Positions 16,871 through 24,738 of a DNA stretch of 64,000 nucleotides are shown here, one piece after another. The first letter of the stretch is position 1; each line of letters starts with the position of its first letter. Below the pieces are notes generated by a model. That model did not search any database, had not been told where the DNA came from, and worked only from the letters and a program-made list of their open reading frames with translations. The stretch is taken from contig JAKUTK010000012.1 in assembly GCA_022448005.1 (NCBI GenBank), positions 42,100-106,099 of the forward strand, in the 5' to 3' direction. The translations under genes were made by a program, and so were the position numbers. Source of the DNA: Pseudomonas sp. (GTDB lineage: Bacteria > Pseudomonadota > Gammaproteobacteria > Pseudomonadales > Pseudomonadaceae).

Positions 16871-18850
16871 ATGTTTTCTGCCGTCAAGCGCTACAAGCTC
16901 CTGGTGTCGGGTGCCTTGGCGCGTTGTTTCCCTCGTACCTCCGCTTATCTGCAGTCAGAAGAGGAGCTGTTAGTGCGGCGCTGGCCGAACGCCGTTTCCA
17001 AACAGACGCTGCCTCGAACGAGCAAAAAGTCAGCTGCAGCGGTGAAGATCGGCCGTGCGACCAAGTCCCCTGCGGCGACAGCTACCCCAGCCAAGCCCCG
17101 CGCAAAAGCTCGCAAGCCGGCCAGTGAAGGCATTTATGGGCCGGCTAAGTTGACGGTCGATGAGCAGCAGATTCAGGCAATGCGTCTTCGTGTCGGTCGC
17201 GCGGTAGAGGCTGGCGTGATCTGCGCGCCGTCGGATGAGCAATGGGCAATGATCATTGGAGACAGCCCAGTGACCCGCATCTTCGCGGGCGCCGGCTCGG
17301 GCAAGTCCACCACCCTGGTGCTGCGTGTGGTGTTCATGCTCTGCCATTTGGGCATCGCGCCAGAACGGCTGACCGTCATTTCCTTCACTAATGCATCCTG
17401 CACTGAACTGCGCGAACAGCTGATCCGGGTGTTGGGATTCTGGAATTTCGATTTCGATCCCGCTAGTGCGCGGCAGTGCGTGAGGACGTTCCATTCGGCC
17501 ATGGCAGCAATGGCCAGGGATGTGTTGGGCAAGCCGGTCTGGTTCGAGCAACTGGACGAAAAGGGTGCCTCGCCTCTAGATCTGGATAACCCCCTGACCG
17601 CTTCACGCATGCGGCCGGCACAACAGCGACTGCTCAAACAGGCCTATCAGACCTGCTATGCCGAAGAGGATCGTTTTCGCACGCTGGTGCACGAGCTACT
17701 GCGCTTGCCATCGCCAGACGATAAAAAGCGCGCTCCAAAGGCGCCTCTGGACGTATTCAAGCTGGCCGGCGAATTCACCCCAGCGCCGCTGTTCGAGGCG
17801 TTCTACGCGCAAGCCGGGTTTATCGAAAGCATCGGTATTCGTATCGACCAGATGCAACCCGCCCGACTCCAGGGTTCGTCGGTGGAACGTGCCTTCAGCG
17901 AGGCCTTGGTGCTGTTCTGGCGGCATTTCCAGGCGCTGCTCGCATCTCAGGGATTGACCACCTTCAACGGTGCGTTCCAAGCCTTGACCCAACGTCTTGC
18001 GGCGGCTGACCGCAGTGTGTCGTCAGCAGCATTGACGCCGTTCAGCCACTTGCTGATCGATGAATTTCAAGACATCTCACCGCAGATCGTTCAGTGGCTG
18101 CAGGCGCTGCACCGTGCGCTGTCGAGCCAGGGCGAGGCCGTCAGCCTGATGGCCATTGGCGACGACTGGCAGTCGATCTACGGCTGGCGGGGCAGTTCGC
18201 CGGAGCTGTTCATGGATTTCGATAAATACTTCCCTAGCCGCGGCGCATCGAAGAAGAGCAGGGTGCTGATGCTGGAAACCAACTACCGTTCAATCGAGCC
18301 AGTCATCCGCGATGGCGAGGCCGTGTTGAGCGGGGTGACGTTCAAGCAGACCAAGGTCAGCCAGGCGGCCAAGGCGACGCAACAGGGCGATCATGGCGTA
18401 AAACTGGTAACCCGCTTCGATGTGAAGAGCCGGCTGCCAGAGCTGATCCGCGAGATCCAGGCCCAATGCGAACATGTTGCCGCTCGCCCGAATGCTGACC
18501 GCAACGCGGTGCTGGTACTCAGCCGGCGCAACGAGCCATTGCGGGCCATCGAAGCGCAGTTGGACCGCAAGCTGCCGGTCAAGACCTATACCATTCATCG
18601 CGCCAAGGGCCTGCAGGCCGAGGTCGCGATCATCGTCGATGATTGTCTGCCGGCCGAGCGCCATCCTTTGCGAAACGCGCTGTATGCCTACTCAGGTTTT
18701 TTCCGTAACAGCTATGACCAGGCGATGGCCGACGAAAGCCTGCGCCTGGCTTACGTGGCGATCACCCGTGGCGTTAGCCGGGTGTTCTGGTATACCCAGA
18801 GAGTCCAGGGCGCGACGCGGCTGCTAGCCGACCATCGCAAGGCGCAGTGA
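16871..18850 (+). CDS. UvrD/Rep-like superfamily 1 DNA helicase, 659 aa
   Basis: This is an ATP-dependent 3'-5' helicase of the UvrD class. Motif I is GAGSGKST, motif Ia is VISFTNASCTELR, motif II is LLIDEFQD, motif III is AIGDDWQSIYGWRG, motif IV is LETNYRS, motif V is YTIHRAKGLQAEVAII and motif VI is LAYVAITRG. A basic, low-complexity stretch (SKKSAAAVKIGRATKSPAA...) precedes the helicase core and may contact DNA. I chose ATG 16871; a TTG at 16847 adds eight residues and neither has a clear ribosome site. It is not UvrD or Rep itself: the N-terminus and spacing differ. A repair role is likely. Confidence 0.85.
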   Translation: MFSAVKRYKLLVSGALARCFPRTSAYLQSEEELLVRRWPNAVSKQTLPRTSKKSAAAVKIGRATKSPAATATPAKPRAKARKPASEGIYGPAKLTVDEQQIQAMRLRVGRAVEAGVICAPSDEQWAMIIGDSPVTRIFAGAGSGKSTTLVLRVVFMLCHLGIAPERLTVISFTNASCTELREQLIRVLGFWNFDFDPASARQCVRTFHSAMAAMARDVLGKPVWFEQLDEKGASPLDLDNPLTASRMRPAQQRLLKQAYQTCYAEEDRFRTLVHELLRLPSPDDKKRAPKAPLDVFKLAGEFTPAPLFEAFYAQAGFIESIGIRIDQMQPARLQGSSVERAFSEALVLFWRHFQALLASQGLTTFNGAFQALTQRLAAADRSVSSAALTPFSHLLIDEFQDISPQIVQWLQALHRALSSQGEAVSLMAIGDDWQSIYGWRGSSPELFMDFDKYFPSRGASKKSRVLMLETNYRSIEPVIRDGEAVLSGVTFKQTKVSQAAKATQQGDHGVKLVTRFDVKSRLPELIREIQAQCEHVAARPNADRNAVLVLSRRNEPLRAIEAQLDRKLPVKTYTIHRAKGLQAEVAIIVDDCLPAERHPLRNALYAYSGFFRNSYDQAMADESLRLAYVAITRGVSRVFWYTQRVQGATRLLADHRKAQ

Positions 18851-18933
18851 GTAAGGCCGACTGGCGGCCGATAGCCGTCAGCCGCTAGGGTGAAGGCGCT
18901 GAAATCCGATATCAACGCACGGGAGCACATCGA

Positions 18934-19554
18934 ATGCTGAAACTTTGGGGGCGGACTAACTCGACCAACGTGAAAAAAGCACTCTGGTGCCTGGAAGAGC
19001 TGAATATCGAATACACCCGTGTCGATGCCGGCGGAATTTTCGGCGTAGTCGGCGAGGCGGACTACATCGCTAGGAATCCCAACCAGCTGGTGCCTTGCCT
19101 GGAGGATGGCGAATTGGTGCTGTGGGAATCCAACGCCATCGTTCGTTATCTGGCGGCGCAGTACGGTGAGGGCATCTTGTGGCAGGTCGTTCCGGCGCAA
19201 CGCGCCGAGGCTGACAAGTGGATGGACTGGGTCACCTCGTCCCTGGCTGCGCCGTTTCGCACGGTTTTCTGGAACATGGTGCGTACCGCGCCGGAGCAGC
19301 GCGACATGCCCGCGGTGCACGCCGCAATAGCTGAGTGCGGCAAGTTGCTGGCGATAGCCGATCGGGCACTGTCGGACCAACCCTACCTATCGGGCGCGTC
19401 GTTCGGCTTGGGTGACATTCCGCTGGGTTGTTTCGCCTATGCCTGGTTCGAGATGCCCATCGAACGTCCTGACCTGCCGCACCTGCAGGCCTGGTATGAG
19501 CGGCTGCAGCAGCGCGCGGCGTATCAGACGGCTGTTGTTACCCCTTTAACGTGA
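18934..19554 (+). CDS. Glutathione S-transferase family protein, 206 aa
   Basis: The thioredoxin-like N-terminal domain (LKLWGRTNSTNVKKALWCLEEL, NPNQLVPCLEDGELVLWESNAIVRYLA) has the cis-Pro and Glu-Ser glutathione-binding residues. The helical C-terminal domain carries FGLGDIPLGCFAYAWF. A GGGAG ribosome site supports ATG 18934. It lies 83 bases after the helicase and may share its transcript. The electrophilic substrate is unknown. Confidence 0.9.
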   Translation: MLKLWGRTNSTNVKKALWCLEELNIEYTRVDAGGIFGVVGEADYIARNPNQLVPCLEDGELVLWESNAIVRYLAAQYGEGILWQVVPAQRAEADKWMDWVTSSLAAPFRTVFWNMVRTAPEQRDMPAVHAAIAECGKLLAIADRALSDQPYLSGASFGLGDIPLGCFAYAWFEMPIERPDLPHLQAWYERLQQRAAYQTAVVTPLT

Positions 19555-19619
19555 CGCGGCACGCCCGGGCCAGTTGAAGACGCTTCAGCGCTGATAACTG
19601 TCGGGAATCCAATCGTCGG

Positions 19620-20387
19620 TCAGCCCGCCGTCAAACCGAAAGCCTGCCTGATCAACCGTGGCAACTGTTCACCAGCCGGCCCGGCCAATGCAAATTCCCG
19701 CTCGCTGTGATCGGTTTGGGGTTGCGGGTTGACGTGGACGACCACAGCACCGGCGCGCCAGGCCAAGCCCGGAACCTCGGCGGCGGGGTAGACCATCCCA
19801 GACGTGCCGACGGAGATCAGCAGATCGCACGATTGCGCGGCAGCGAAAGCGGTGTTCAACGCCTCAGTTGGCAGGCTTTCGCCAAACCAGACCACACCTG
19901 GACGCAGCTGACCACCGCATGCCGCGCAGCGTGGCGGCTCTAGACGGCGGCCACCTTCGGGCTCGTCCGGCATGGTTGGCGATGTGTCCGGGCGTTCACC
20001 GCAGTTGAAACAGCGAGGCTGATGGAGGCTGCCGTGCAAATGTATGACGTCGGTGCTGCCGGCTCGCTCATGCAAATCGTCGACGTTTTGGGTGACGAGC
20101 GTGAGATGGGGGACGTGCCAAGCCAATTCGGCAATCGCCATGTGGGCGGGGTTCGGCTGAGCCTGCAGCACCTTCATGCGCCGCCACTCGTACCATCCCC
20201 AGACAAGAGCCGGGTCAGCTCGGAAGGCTTCTGGCGTAGCCAGCGATGCGGCGTCGAAGCGCTCCCACAGGCCGGTGAGCGAGTCGCGAAACGTCGGTAT
20301 ACCGCTTTCTGCTGACACGCCTGCGCCTGAGAAAACCACAACGTGCCTGGCGCGGCGCAGCGCGTCGATCAGCGGGGCCGGGATCAT
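19620..20387 (-). CDS. Sir2-family NAD-dependent protein deacylase, SIRT5-like, 255 aa
   Basis: Motifs are GAGVSAESGIPTFR (NAD site), TQNVDDLHERAG, HLHGS (catalytic His), Zn pairs CFNC and CAAC, and VGTSGMVYPAAEV. Tyr66 and Arg69 in WGWYEWRR match the Y-x-x-R pair that marks class III sirtuins, which remove succinyl and malonyl groups as well as acetyl. ATG 20387 is preceded by a perfect AAGGAG. The frame from 20405 starts inside that ribosome site and is unlikely to be used. A small upstream frame stops at 20405. Confidence 0.92.
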   Translation of the reverse strand: MIPAPLIDALRRARHVVVFSGAGVSAESGIPTFRDSLTGLWERFDAASLATPEAFRADPALVWGWYEWRRMKVLQAQPNPAHMAIAELAWHVPHLTLVTQNVDDLHERAGSTDVIHLHGSLHQPRCFNCGERPDTSPTMPDEPEGGRRLEPPRCAACGGQLRPGVVWFGESLPTEALNTAFAAAQSCDLLISVGTSGMVYPAAEVPGLAWRAGAVVVHVNPQPQTDHSEREFALAGPAGEQLPRLIRQAFGLTAG

Positions 20388-20404
20388 GGATTGACTCCTT
20401 TGCA

Positions 20405-20665
20405 TCAGCGGCTAAGCGGGCATGGATCAATACCATTGAGGGCACTCATACGCCAGCGGCGGCCACCGCCTTCTTTCGCCTGCCTGTCCAGTTTCTTTGA
20501 ATGCTCGCGCCCCAATATCAGTCGGTGGTCCTGGAAGCCCGAGCCATGCCACTTATTGTCGAGGTCAGGAACCCAGACGGTTATAACGAGCACGTCCGGC
20601 TGCTGTTTCGAATGTGTGCAACATCGAGCGCGCAGCGTAGCGAAGCATTCGAGGCGCCGGTGCAC
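20405..20665 (-). CDS. Hypothetical ORF, up to 86 aa, ending at the Sir2 ribosome site
   Basis: GTG at 20665 opens a frame whose C-terminal half (VLVITVWVPDLDNKWHGSGFQDHRLILGREHSKKLDRQAKEGG in sense) reads more like protein than chance sequence. Its stop lies next to the Shine-Dalgarno of the Sir2 gene. I do not recognise it. It could be a small real gene, or the tail of a gene whose front was lost in the event that truncated the NTF2-like gene just upstream. Confidence 0.35.
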   Translation of the reverse strand: MHRRLECFATLRARCCTHSKQQPDVLVITVWVPDLDNKWHGSGFQDHRLILGREHSKKLDRQAKEGGGRRWRMSALNGIDPCPLSR

Positions 20666-20690
20666 GACCGGAGCCTAGGAGCCCCCTCTG

Positions 20691-20879
20691 TCAACGTGTG
20701 CAGCGATTCAGTCCACGCGGTATTGAGGATGCGCGCAGGTGCAGTTCGGCCAACCCGCAGATTTCATGCAGTGGGTCCGTGAAATGAGCGTTTTCGGCAT
20801 AGAGCTCACCCAGGCGGTCGGGATTCTGGGCGTTGAGCTGTGCGAAGTTGGCCGAGAATTGCTGCAGAAAGCCGCTCAC
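20691..20879 (-). pseudogene. Truncated NTF2/SnoaL-like gene at the end of the phr operon
   Basis: ATG at 20879 overlaps the phr stop in an ATGA. The first ~46 residues (MSGFLQQFSANFAQL...LGELYAENAHFTDPLHEICGLAEL) look like the start of a nuclear-transport-factor-2-fold protein, a family I recall downstream of phr in other pseudomonads. The reading then turns to unrelated HLRASSIPRGLNRCTR and stops, against a usual ~140 aa. The break is near base 20740. This looks like the left edge of a deletion that removed the rest of the operon. Confidence 0.6.
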
Positions 20880-22303
20880 AGCGCCTCCCCCAGTTGCCTG
20901 AAGGCCGTAAGCGCGCGGTCCCGGCTCATCGGCAGGTCGATGATAGGGGTCGGGTAATCGACTGCAGCAAACAGACCGTTGAGTTTCGCAGGGTTGTGAA
21001 TCGCGCGTTTGTCCAACTCGGCCAGCTCAGGCAGCCAACGCCGCAAGAAACGGCCGTCCGGGTCGAACTTGGCAGACTGACTGAGCGGATTGAACAGTCG
21101 GAAATAGGGCACCGAGTCGGTTCCCGTCGAGGCGCTCCACTGCCAGCCGCCATTGTTGGCTGCGAGGTCGCCGTCGATCAGGTTTTGAATGAACCACCGC
21201 TCACCTTCACGCCAGTCGATGAGCAGGTTCTTGCTCAGAAACATGGCGACGATCATGCGCAGGCGGTTATGCATCCAGCCGGTCGCCAGCAACTGACGCA
21301 TTGCCGCGTCGATGATCGGAAAACCGGTACGGCCCTGCTGCCAGGAGGCCAGCTCATCGGGTGCGTGACGCCAGGGCAGGGCTTCGGTTTCTCGCCGGAA
21401 GCCTCGGCCCATCGATACGTGTGGATAGCCCACCAGGATATGTTTGTAGAACTCGCGCCAGAGCAGCTCATTGATCCAAGTGACGGCACCTGGATTGCCG
21501 CTGTCGTGTTCACCGCGATTTGCTCTCAGCGCGGCATGCAGACATTGCCGAGGCGAAACGACGCCCGCAGCCAGATAGGCGGAAATCTGGCTGGTACCAG
21601 GCTCGGCAGGGAAGTCACGACGCTGTTGATAGTCTGCAAGGTCATCTTCAGCGAACTGGGCCAGGCGCAGCTGGGCGAAGTCTTCGCCTGCCGGCCACAG
21701 GGAGCGCAGATAATCGCTGGGTTGGGCGAATCCATCGACTGTCTGCGGTACCGAGTCGCTGGGAATCAGCAGCAATGCCTGGCGATCCGGAACGGGTAGA
21801 CACGCGGGAAGTGACCCTGCCAGCCGGGCATAACACACCTTTCGAAACTGGCTGAAGACTTTGAAGTAGCCACCCGACTGCGTAGTGATAGTTCCTGGGG
21901 CAAACAGCAGCTGATCAAGGTGGCGACGCATGCTTGTGGGGGTTGCATGAAGCGCTTTGGCGACTGCCTCGTCACGGCGCTGCTCGTTCACTCCATACTC
22001 GTCATTGACATGCAGGGTACCGATCTCATGGGTGCGGCAAAGGTCGGCAATCACTGCGGGCACTGCCTGCCAGTCTTGAACGGTGCGGATCAGCAACGGA
22101 ACGTTCAGTTCTGAGAGGCGTAGCGACAGCTCAGCCAGGTTGCGTAGCCAGAAATCGACCTTGCAAGGCGCATCGTCATGGGCATGCCATTGGCCCGGCG
22201 TGATCAGATAGAGCGCCAAAGTGGGGCCGGCGCTCATCGCGGCTGCCAGGGCGCTGTTGTCACTGACGCGCAAGTCGGTGCGTAGCCAGAGAAGCTGGTT
22301 CAT
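20876..22303 (-). CDS. phrB: Deoxyribodipyrimidine photolyase (class I CPD), 475 aa
   Basis: This enzyme repairs cyclobutane pyrimidine dimers with blue light, using FAD and probably a folate antenna. The N-terminal photolyase domain starts LLWLRTDLRVSDN. The FAD-binding half has WINELLWREFYKHILVGYP, GRTGFPIIDAAMRQLLATGWMHNRLRM and DWREGERWFIQNLIDGDLAANNGGWQW. The Trp residues needed for electron transfer are in these motifs. It overlaps the upstream regulator by four bases (ATGA), so the two are translationally coupled. Nearby folE may feed the folate antenna, by inference. Confidence 0.97.
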   Translation of the reverse strand: MNQLLWLRTDLRVSDNSALAAAMSAGPTLALYLITPGQWHAHDDAPCKVDFWLRNLAELSLRLSELNVPLLIRTVQDWQAVPAVIADLCRTHEIGTLHVNDEYGVNEQRRDEAVAKALHATPTSMRRHLDQLLFAPGTITTQSGGYFKVFSQFRKVCYARLAGSLPACLPVPDRQALLLIPSDSVPQTVDGFAQPSDYLRSLWPAGEDFAQLRLAQFAEDDLADYQQRRDFPAEPGTSQISAYLAAGVVSPRQCLHAALRANRGEHDSGNPGAVTWINELLWREFYKHILVGYPHVSMGRGFRRETEALPWRHAPDELASWQQGRTGFPIIDAAMRQLLATGWMHNRLRMIVAMFLSKNLLIDWREGERWFIQNLIDGDLAANNGGWQWSASTGTDSVPYFRLFNPLSQSAKFDPDGRFLRRWLPELAELDKRAIHNPAKLNGLFAAVDYPTPIIDLPMSRDRALTAFRQLGEAL

Positions 22304-23241
22304 TCCAGATACCCTTTAGGGTTTTCAAGCAGCGACCCAGCCTGCAGGGCTTCGAGCGCGGCGAGCGGGTCAACGGCGAGGGTCAGGCCGGGTATGTCAC
22401 GCAGTTCAGCAAAGTGAATGCTGGCTGCCGGCCCCGCCAGCAGCAGCGGCATGTCTTCCGGGTCGGCCAGCCGGGGCAGATGCCGCTTGAGGTAGCCGCT
22501 GTCCAGTGACTGGCTGGCATACAGCAGCAGACCCCGCGGTTTGATTCGCTCCAGGGCCAGTGGCAGTTCCGCCAGTGGTACAGACCACTCGATCACCTCG
22601 GCAGCGCAACCTGCACTGGACACCAGCCAGGCGCTGAGCCACAGCCCCGGATCGAAGCGCTGATCGCACAGGGTCGTCAACAGCAGCGGTGCGCCGCCAT
22701 GCTGACGGTTGCTGTGATAGATGCGAGTGCCCAGTTTGGTTCGCAGCCACGAACAGAACAATCCACGCTCGACTTCTGCGCCGAAAGAGCTGGTCCAGCG
22801 TTGTTCGAGACTCAGCAGCAGTGGCAGCAACAGGTGCTTGCACAAGGTCAATGGCGGATACAGCGAAAGCGCACGGTTAAAACTGTCGTCGAGCTGTCGT
22901 TCGGAGAGTTCGGTGACGGCCAGGAACATCTGGTCATGCAGACCGCCCCATGGGCTGTGCTCGTTCAGATTGAGAGTCTGGCGAGCATCCAGCAACTGCT
23001 TGACCTGGCCGACGGCTACGCCCCGATTCAGCCACTTGAGAATGCTCTGGATCCGCTTGACGTGGCTGTCGTCATAGAGCCGATGGCCCTTGGGTGTGCG
23101 GCGCGGCACGATCAGCCCGTAGCGCCGTTCCCACGCACGCAGCGTGACCGGATTGACGCCGGTGAGGCGCGCAACTTCCCTGATCGGGAACCAGCCGTCT
23201 TCACGGCTCAGATCGATGTCGTCATCAACAGTCAGGGTCAT
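22300..23241 (-). CDS. MerR/LitR-like transcriptional regulator (B12-independent type), 313 aa
   Basis: An N-terminal MerR winged helix (FPIREVARLTGVNPVTLRAWERRYGLIVPRRTPKGHRLYDDSHVKRI) is followed by a ~200-aa domain shaped like the CarH/LitR cobalamin region. Where CarH has the E-x-H ligand motif, this protein reads TTLCDQRFDPGLWLSAWL, with no histidine, so it should not bind B12 through that residue. It lies between the DUF523 gene (3 bases upstream) and phrB (ATGA overlap). ATG 23241 was chosen over a longer GC-rich extension that runs into the upstream gene. It probably regulates the TGTACA boxes of this cluster. Confidence 0.85.
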   Translation of the reverse strand: MTLTVDDDIDLSREDGWFPIREVARLTGVNPVTLRAWERRYGLIVPRRTPKGHRLYDDSHVKRIQSILKWLNRGVAVGQVKQLLDARQTLNLNEHSPWGGLHDQMFLAVTELSERQLDDSFNRALSLYPPLTLCKHLLLPLLLSLEQRWTSSFGAEVERGLFCSWLRTKLGTRIYHSNRQHGGAPLLLTTLCDQRFDPGLWLSAWLVSSAGCAAEVIEWSVPLAELPLALERIKPRGLLLYASQSLDSGYLKRHLPRLADPEDMPLLLAGPAASIHFAELRDIPGLTLAVDPLAALEALQAGSLLENPKGYLE

Positions 23242-23243
23242 GT

Positions 23244-24206
23244 CTAGATGCCGTTGCGCAGGCTGAGGTCTTCGGGGTGCGGCTGCAGATATACCTGGCT
23301 GGCCACGTAGCGATCCGGATGACGGCGGAAGTGATGCTTGAGCAGTGTCATCGGTACGACGAGCGGTACGATGCCCTCGCGGTATTGGCTGATAAGGCGT
23401 TGCAGTTCCTGCTTGTCGTCGCCGCAAAGATCGTTCTTCAAGTACCCGCTCAGGTGCTGCAGTACATTGCTGTGGGTGCCGCGCGATGCGGTGGTCTTAA
23501 GCGCGGCCATCAGCTGGCTGAAGTAGATCGGTGCGAACTCATCCAGCGGCTTTATGCCGACCGTTGCGACCATCCGGCCGAGGGCTTTGTATTGCCCAGG
23601 GTTGGTCGCCATCAGCTGATACTTGTGACGCGAGTGAAATTCGACCAGTGCCTTGCGGGTAAGCCCGGCTTGGAGCAAACGCTGCCATTCGGCGTAGGCA
23701 AAAATTCGTGTGAGGAAATTTTCCCGCAGCACGGGGTCGTTCAGCCGACCGTCTTCCTCGATGGGCAGGTCCGGTCGCGCTTCCATCAGCGCATGAGCGA
23801 ACAGGCCGGTGCCGCCGCCGTCAATGGGATGCCCATTGGCTTGGTAGACCTTGACCCGTTCCATCCCGCAGGAGGGGGATTTCTGCATCAGGATATAGCC
23901 GCTAATATCGCTCAGTTCGCGAGCGATCTGCTTGCCGTACGCAGTCAGGGCTTCGCTTACGTCCAGCTCCGGGTGAACGGTGCCCACTGCGCGAGGACTG
24001 TCGGGATCACCGACCAGGCGGATTGGCTCACGGGGCGTGCCGAGACCTATGGCGACCTCAGGGCAGACCGGCACGAATTCGAAATGCCTGGCCAACGTTT
24101 CACTGCATAGGCGCGATTCCTTATGGCCACCATTGAAACGCACCGGGCTGCCCAGCAGGCAGGCACTGATACCGACTTTGATAGGGGGACGAGAGCTATT
24201 AGGCAT
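23244..24206 (-). CDS. DUF523-DUF1722 protein, 320 aa
   Basis: The N-terminal DUF523 domain (KVGISACLLGSPVRFNGGHKESRLC ... ILMQKSPSCGMERVKVY) has conserved Cys residues, as in proteins later linked to thiouracil desulfurisation. The C-terminal DUF1722 domain spans roughly 190-310 (RKALVEFHSRHKYQLMATNPGQYKALGRM ... ILLQHL-type helices). ATG 24206 has an AGG-type ribosome site. It is the first gene of the DUF523-MerR-phrB operon and lies directly behind a promoter studded with TGTACA boxes. The biochemical role is unproven. Confidence 0.88.
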   Translation of the reverse strand: MPNSSRPPIKVGISACLLGSPVRFNGGHKESRLCSETLARHFEFVPVCPEVAIGLGTPREPIRLVGDPDSPRAVGTVHPELDVSEALTAYGKQIARELSDISGYILMQKSPSCGMERVKVYQANGHPIDGGGTGLFAHALMEARPDLPIEEDGRLNDPVLRENFLTRIFAYAEWQRLLQAGLTRKALVEFHSRHKYQLMATNPGQYKALGRMVATVGIKPLDEFAPIYFSQLMAALKTTASRGTHSNVLQHLSGYLKNDLCGDDKQELQRLISQYREGIVPLVVPMTLLKHHFRRHPDRYVASQVYLQPHPEDLSLRNGI

Positions 24207-24225
24207 GTGATCGACCTCGCTGCAC

Positions 24226-24302
24226 TTGTACAGGTAGGGTTTTCTGTACAATATGAGGCCATCATAAGTGGTTACTTGTACAAGTCAACACTACATGTAC
24301 AA
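24226..24302. promoter_or_regulatory. Array of four TGTACA operator boxes before the DUF523-MerR-phrB operon
   Basis: TGTACA starts at 24227, 24245, 24277 and 24296, giving two pairs 18-19 bases apart, about two helical turns. The third sits in a perfect 12-bp palindrome ACTTGTACAAGT. Such spacing suits tandem binding of MerR/LitR-type dimers. The DNA-binding protein is inferred to be one or both MerR-like proteins of this cluster. Confidence 0.75.
24261..24288 (-). promoter_or_regulatory. Sigma70-type promoter of the DUF523-MerR-phrB operon
   Basis: On the minus strand TTGACT (24288-24283) and TATGAT (24266-24261) are separated by 16 bases. The palindromic TTGTACAA operator fills the spacer. 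A bound repressor would block RNA polymerase directly. Confidence 0.75.
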
Positions 24303-24343
24303 GATTCCGTGAGGCAGCTGATGCTGCCTGCTAAGCGCCTACT

Positions 24344-24559
24344 TTAACGCCACCCGAACAGCCATTGCTGATCGTCGCGCAGGACCTGCCAGTCGATCCA
24401 CTGGCTTCGTTGAGTGAGGACAGCCTGAAGCTCAACTTGCAGCAGAACGTCGTTTTCATCCCGTAACAGCTCCGTGATGAGGAAGTGCTTTTCCTTGTTT
24501 TTGGGCGTAGTGGACGTCCACTTGGAAAGCAGCAGTTTGTCTGGATTGAATCGATTCAT
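24344..24559 (-). CDS. TIGR02450 family Trp-rich small protein, 71 aa
   Basis: The sequence (MNRFNPDKLLLSKWTSTTPKNKEKHFLITELLRD ... LQAVLTQRSQWIDWQVLRDDQQWLFGWR) matches the conserved Trp-rich small family TIGR02450. I recall members being found beside photolyase and other light genes. Four Trp residues sit at conserved positions. Its function is unknown. It is divergent from the epimerase gene and shares with it a control region carrying TGTACA-like boxes. Confidence 0.8.
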   Translation of the reverse strand: MNRFNPDKLLLSKWTSTTPKNKEKHFLITELLRDENDVLLQVELQAVLTQRSQWIDWQVLRDDQQWLFGWR

Positions 24560-24612
24560 AACGACCTGACACCGGAAAAAGACTGAAAGAGCATTGGCAG
24601 CCTGTTGAGTAG

Positions 24613-24667
24613 TTGTACATAGACTACGCTTGCATTACCAAGTTATACAGAAGTTGATTTCTGTATA
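24613..24667. promoter_or_regulatory. TGTACA-type operator region between the TIGR02450 and TIGR01777 genes
   Basis: TTGTACA occurs at 24613-24619. Further on, perfect 9-base arms TATACAGAA (24644-24652) and TTCTGTATA (24659-24667) form an inverted repeat with a 6-base spacer, and each contains a TGTATA-like half-site. The region serves divergent genes and is probably bound by the same regulators as the DUF523 promoter. Confidence 0.6.
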
Positions 24668-24738
24668 GGTGTAACATCAGGATGTAGCAGCTCGCTGAGT
24701 CATCGGTGCGGGCCCACAGCTGAGATGCGGAGGCTGCA

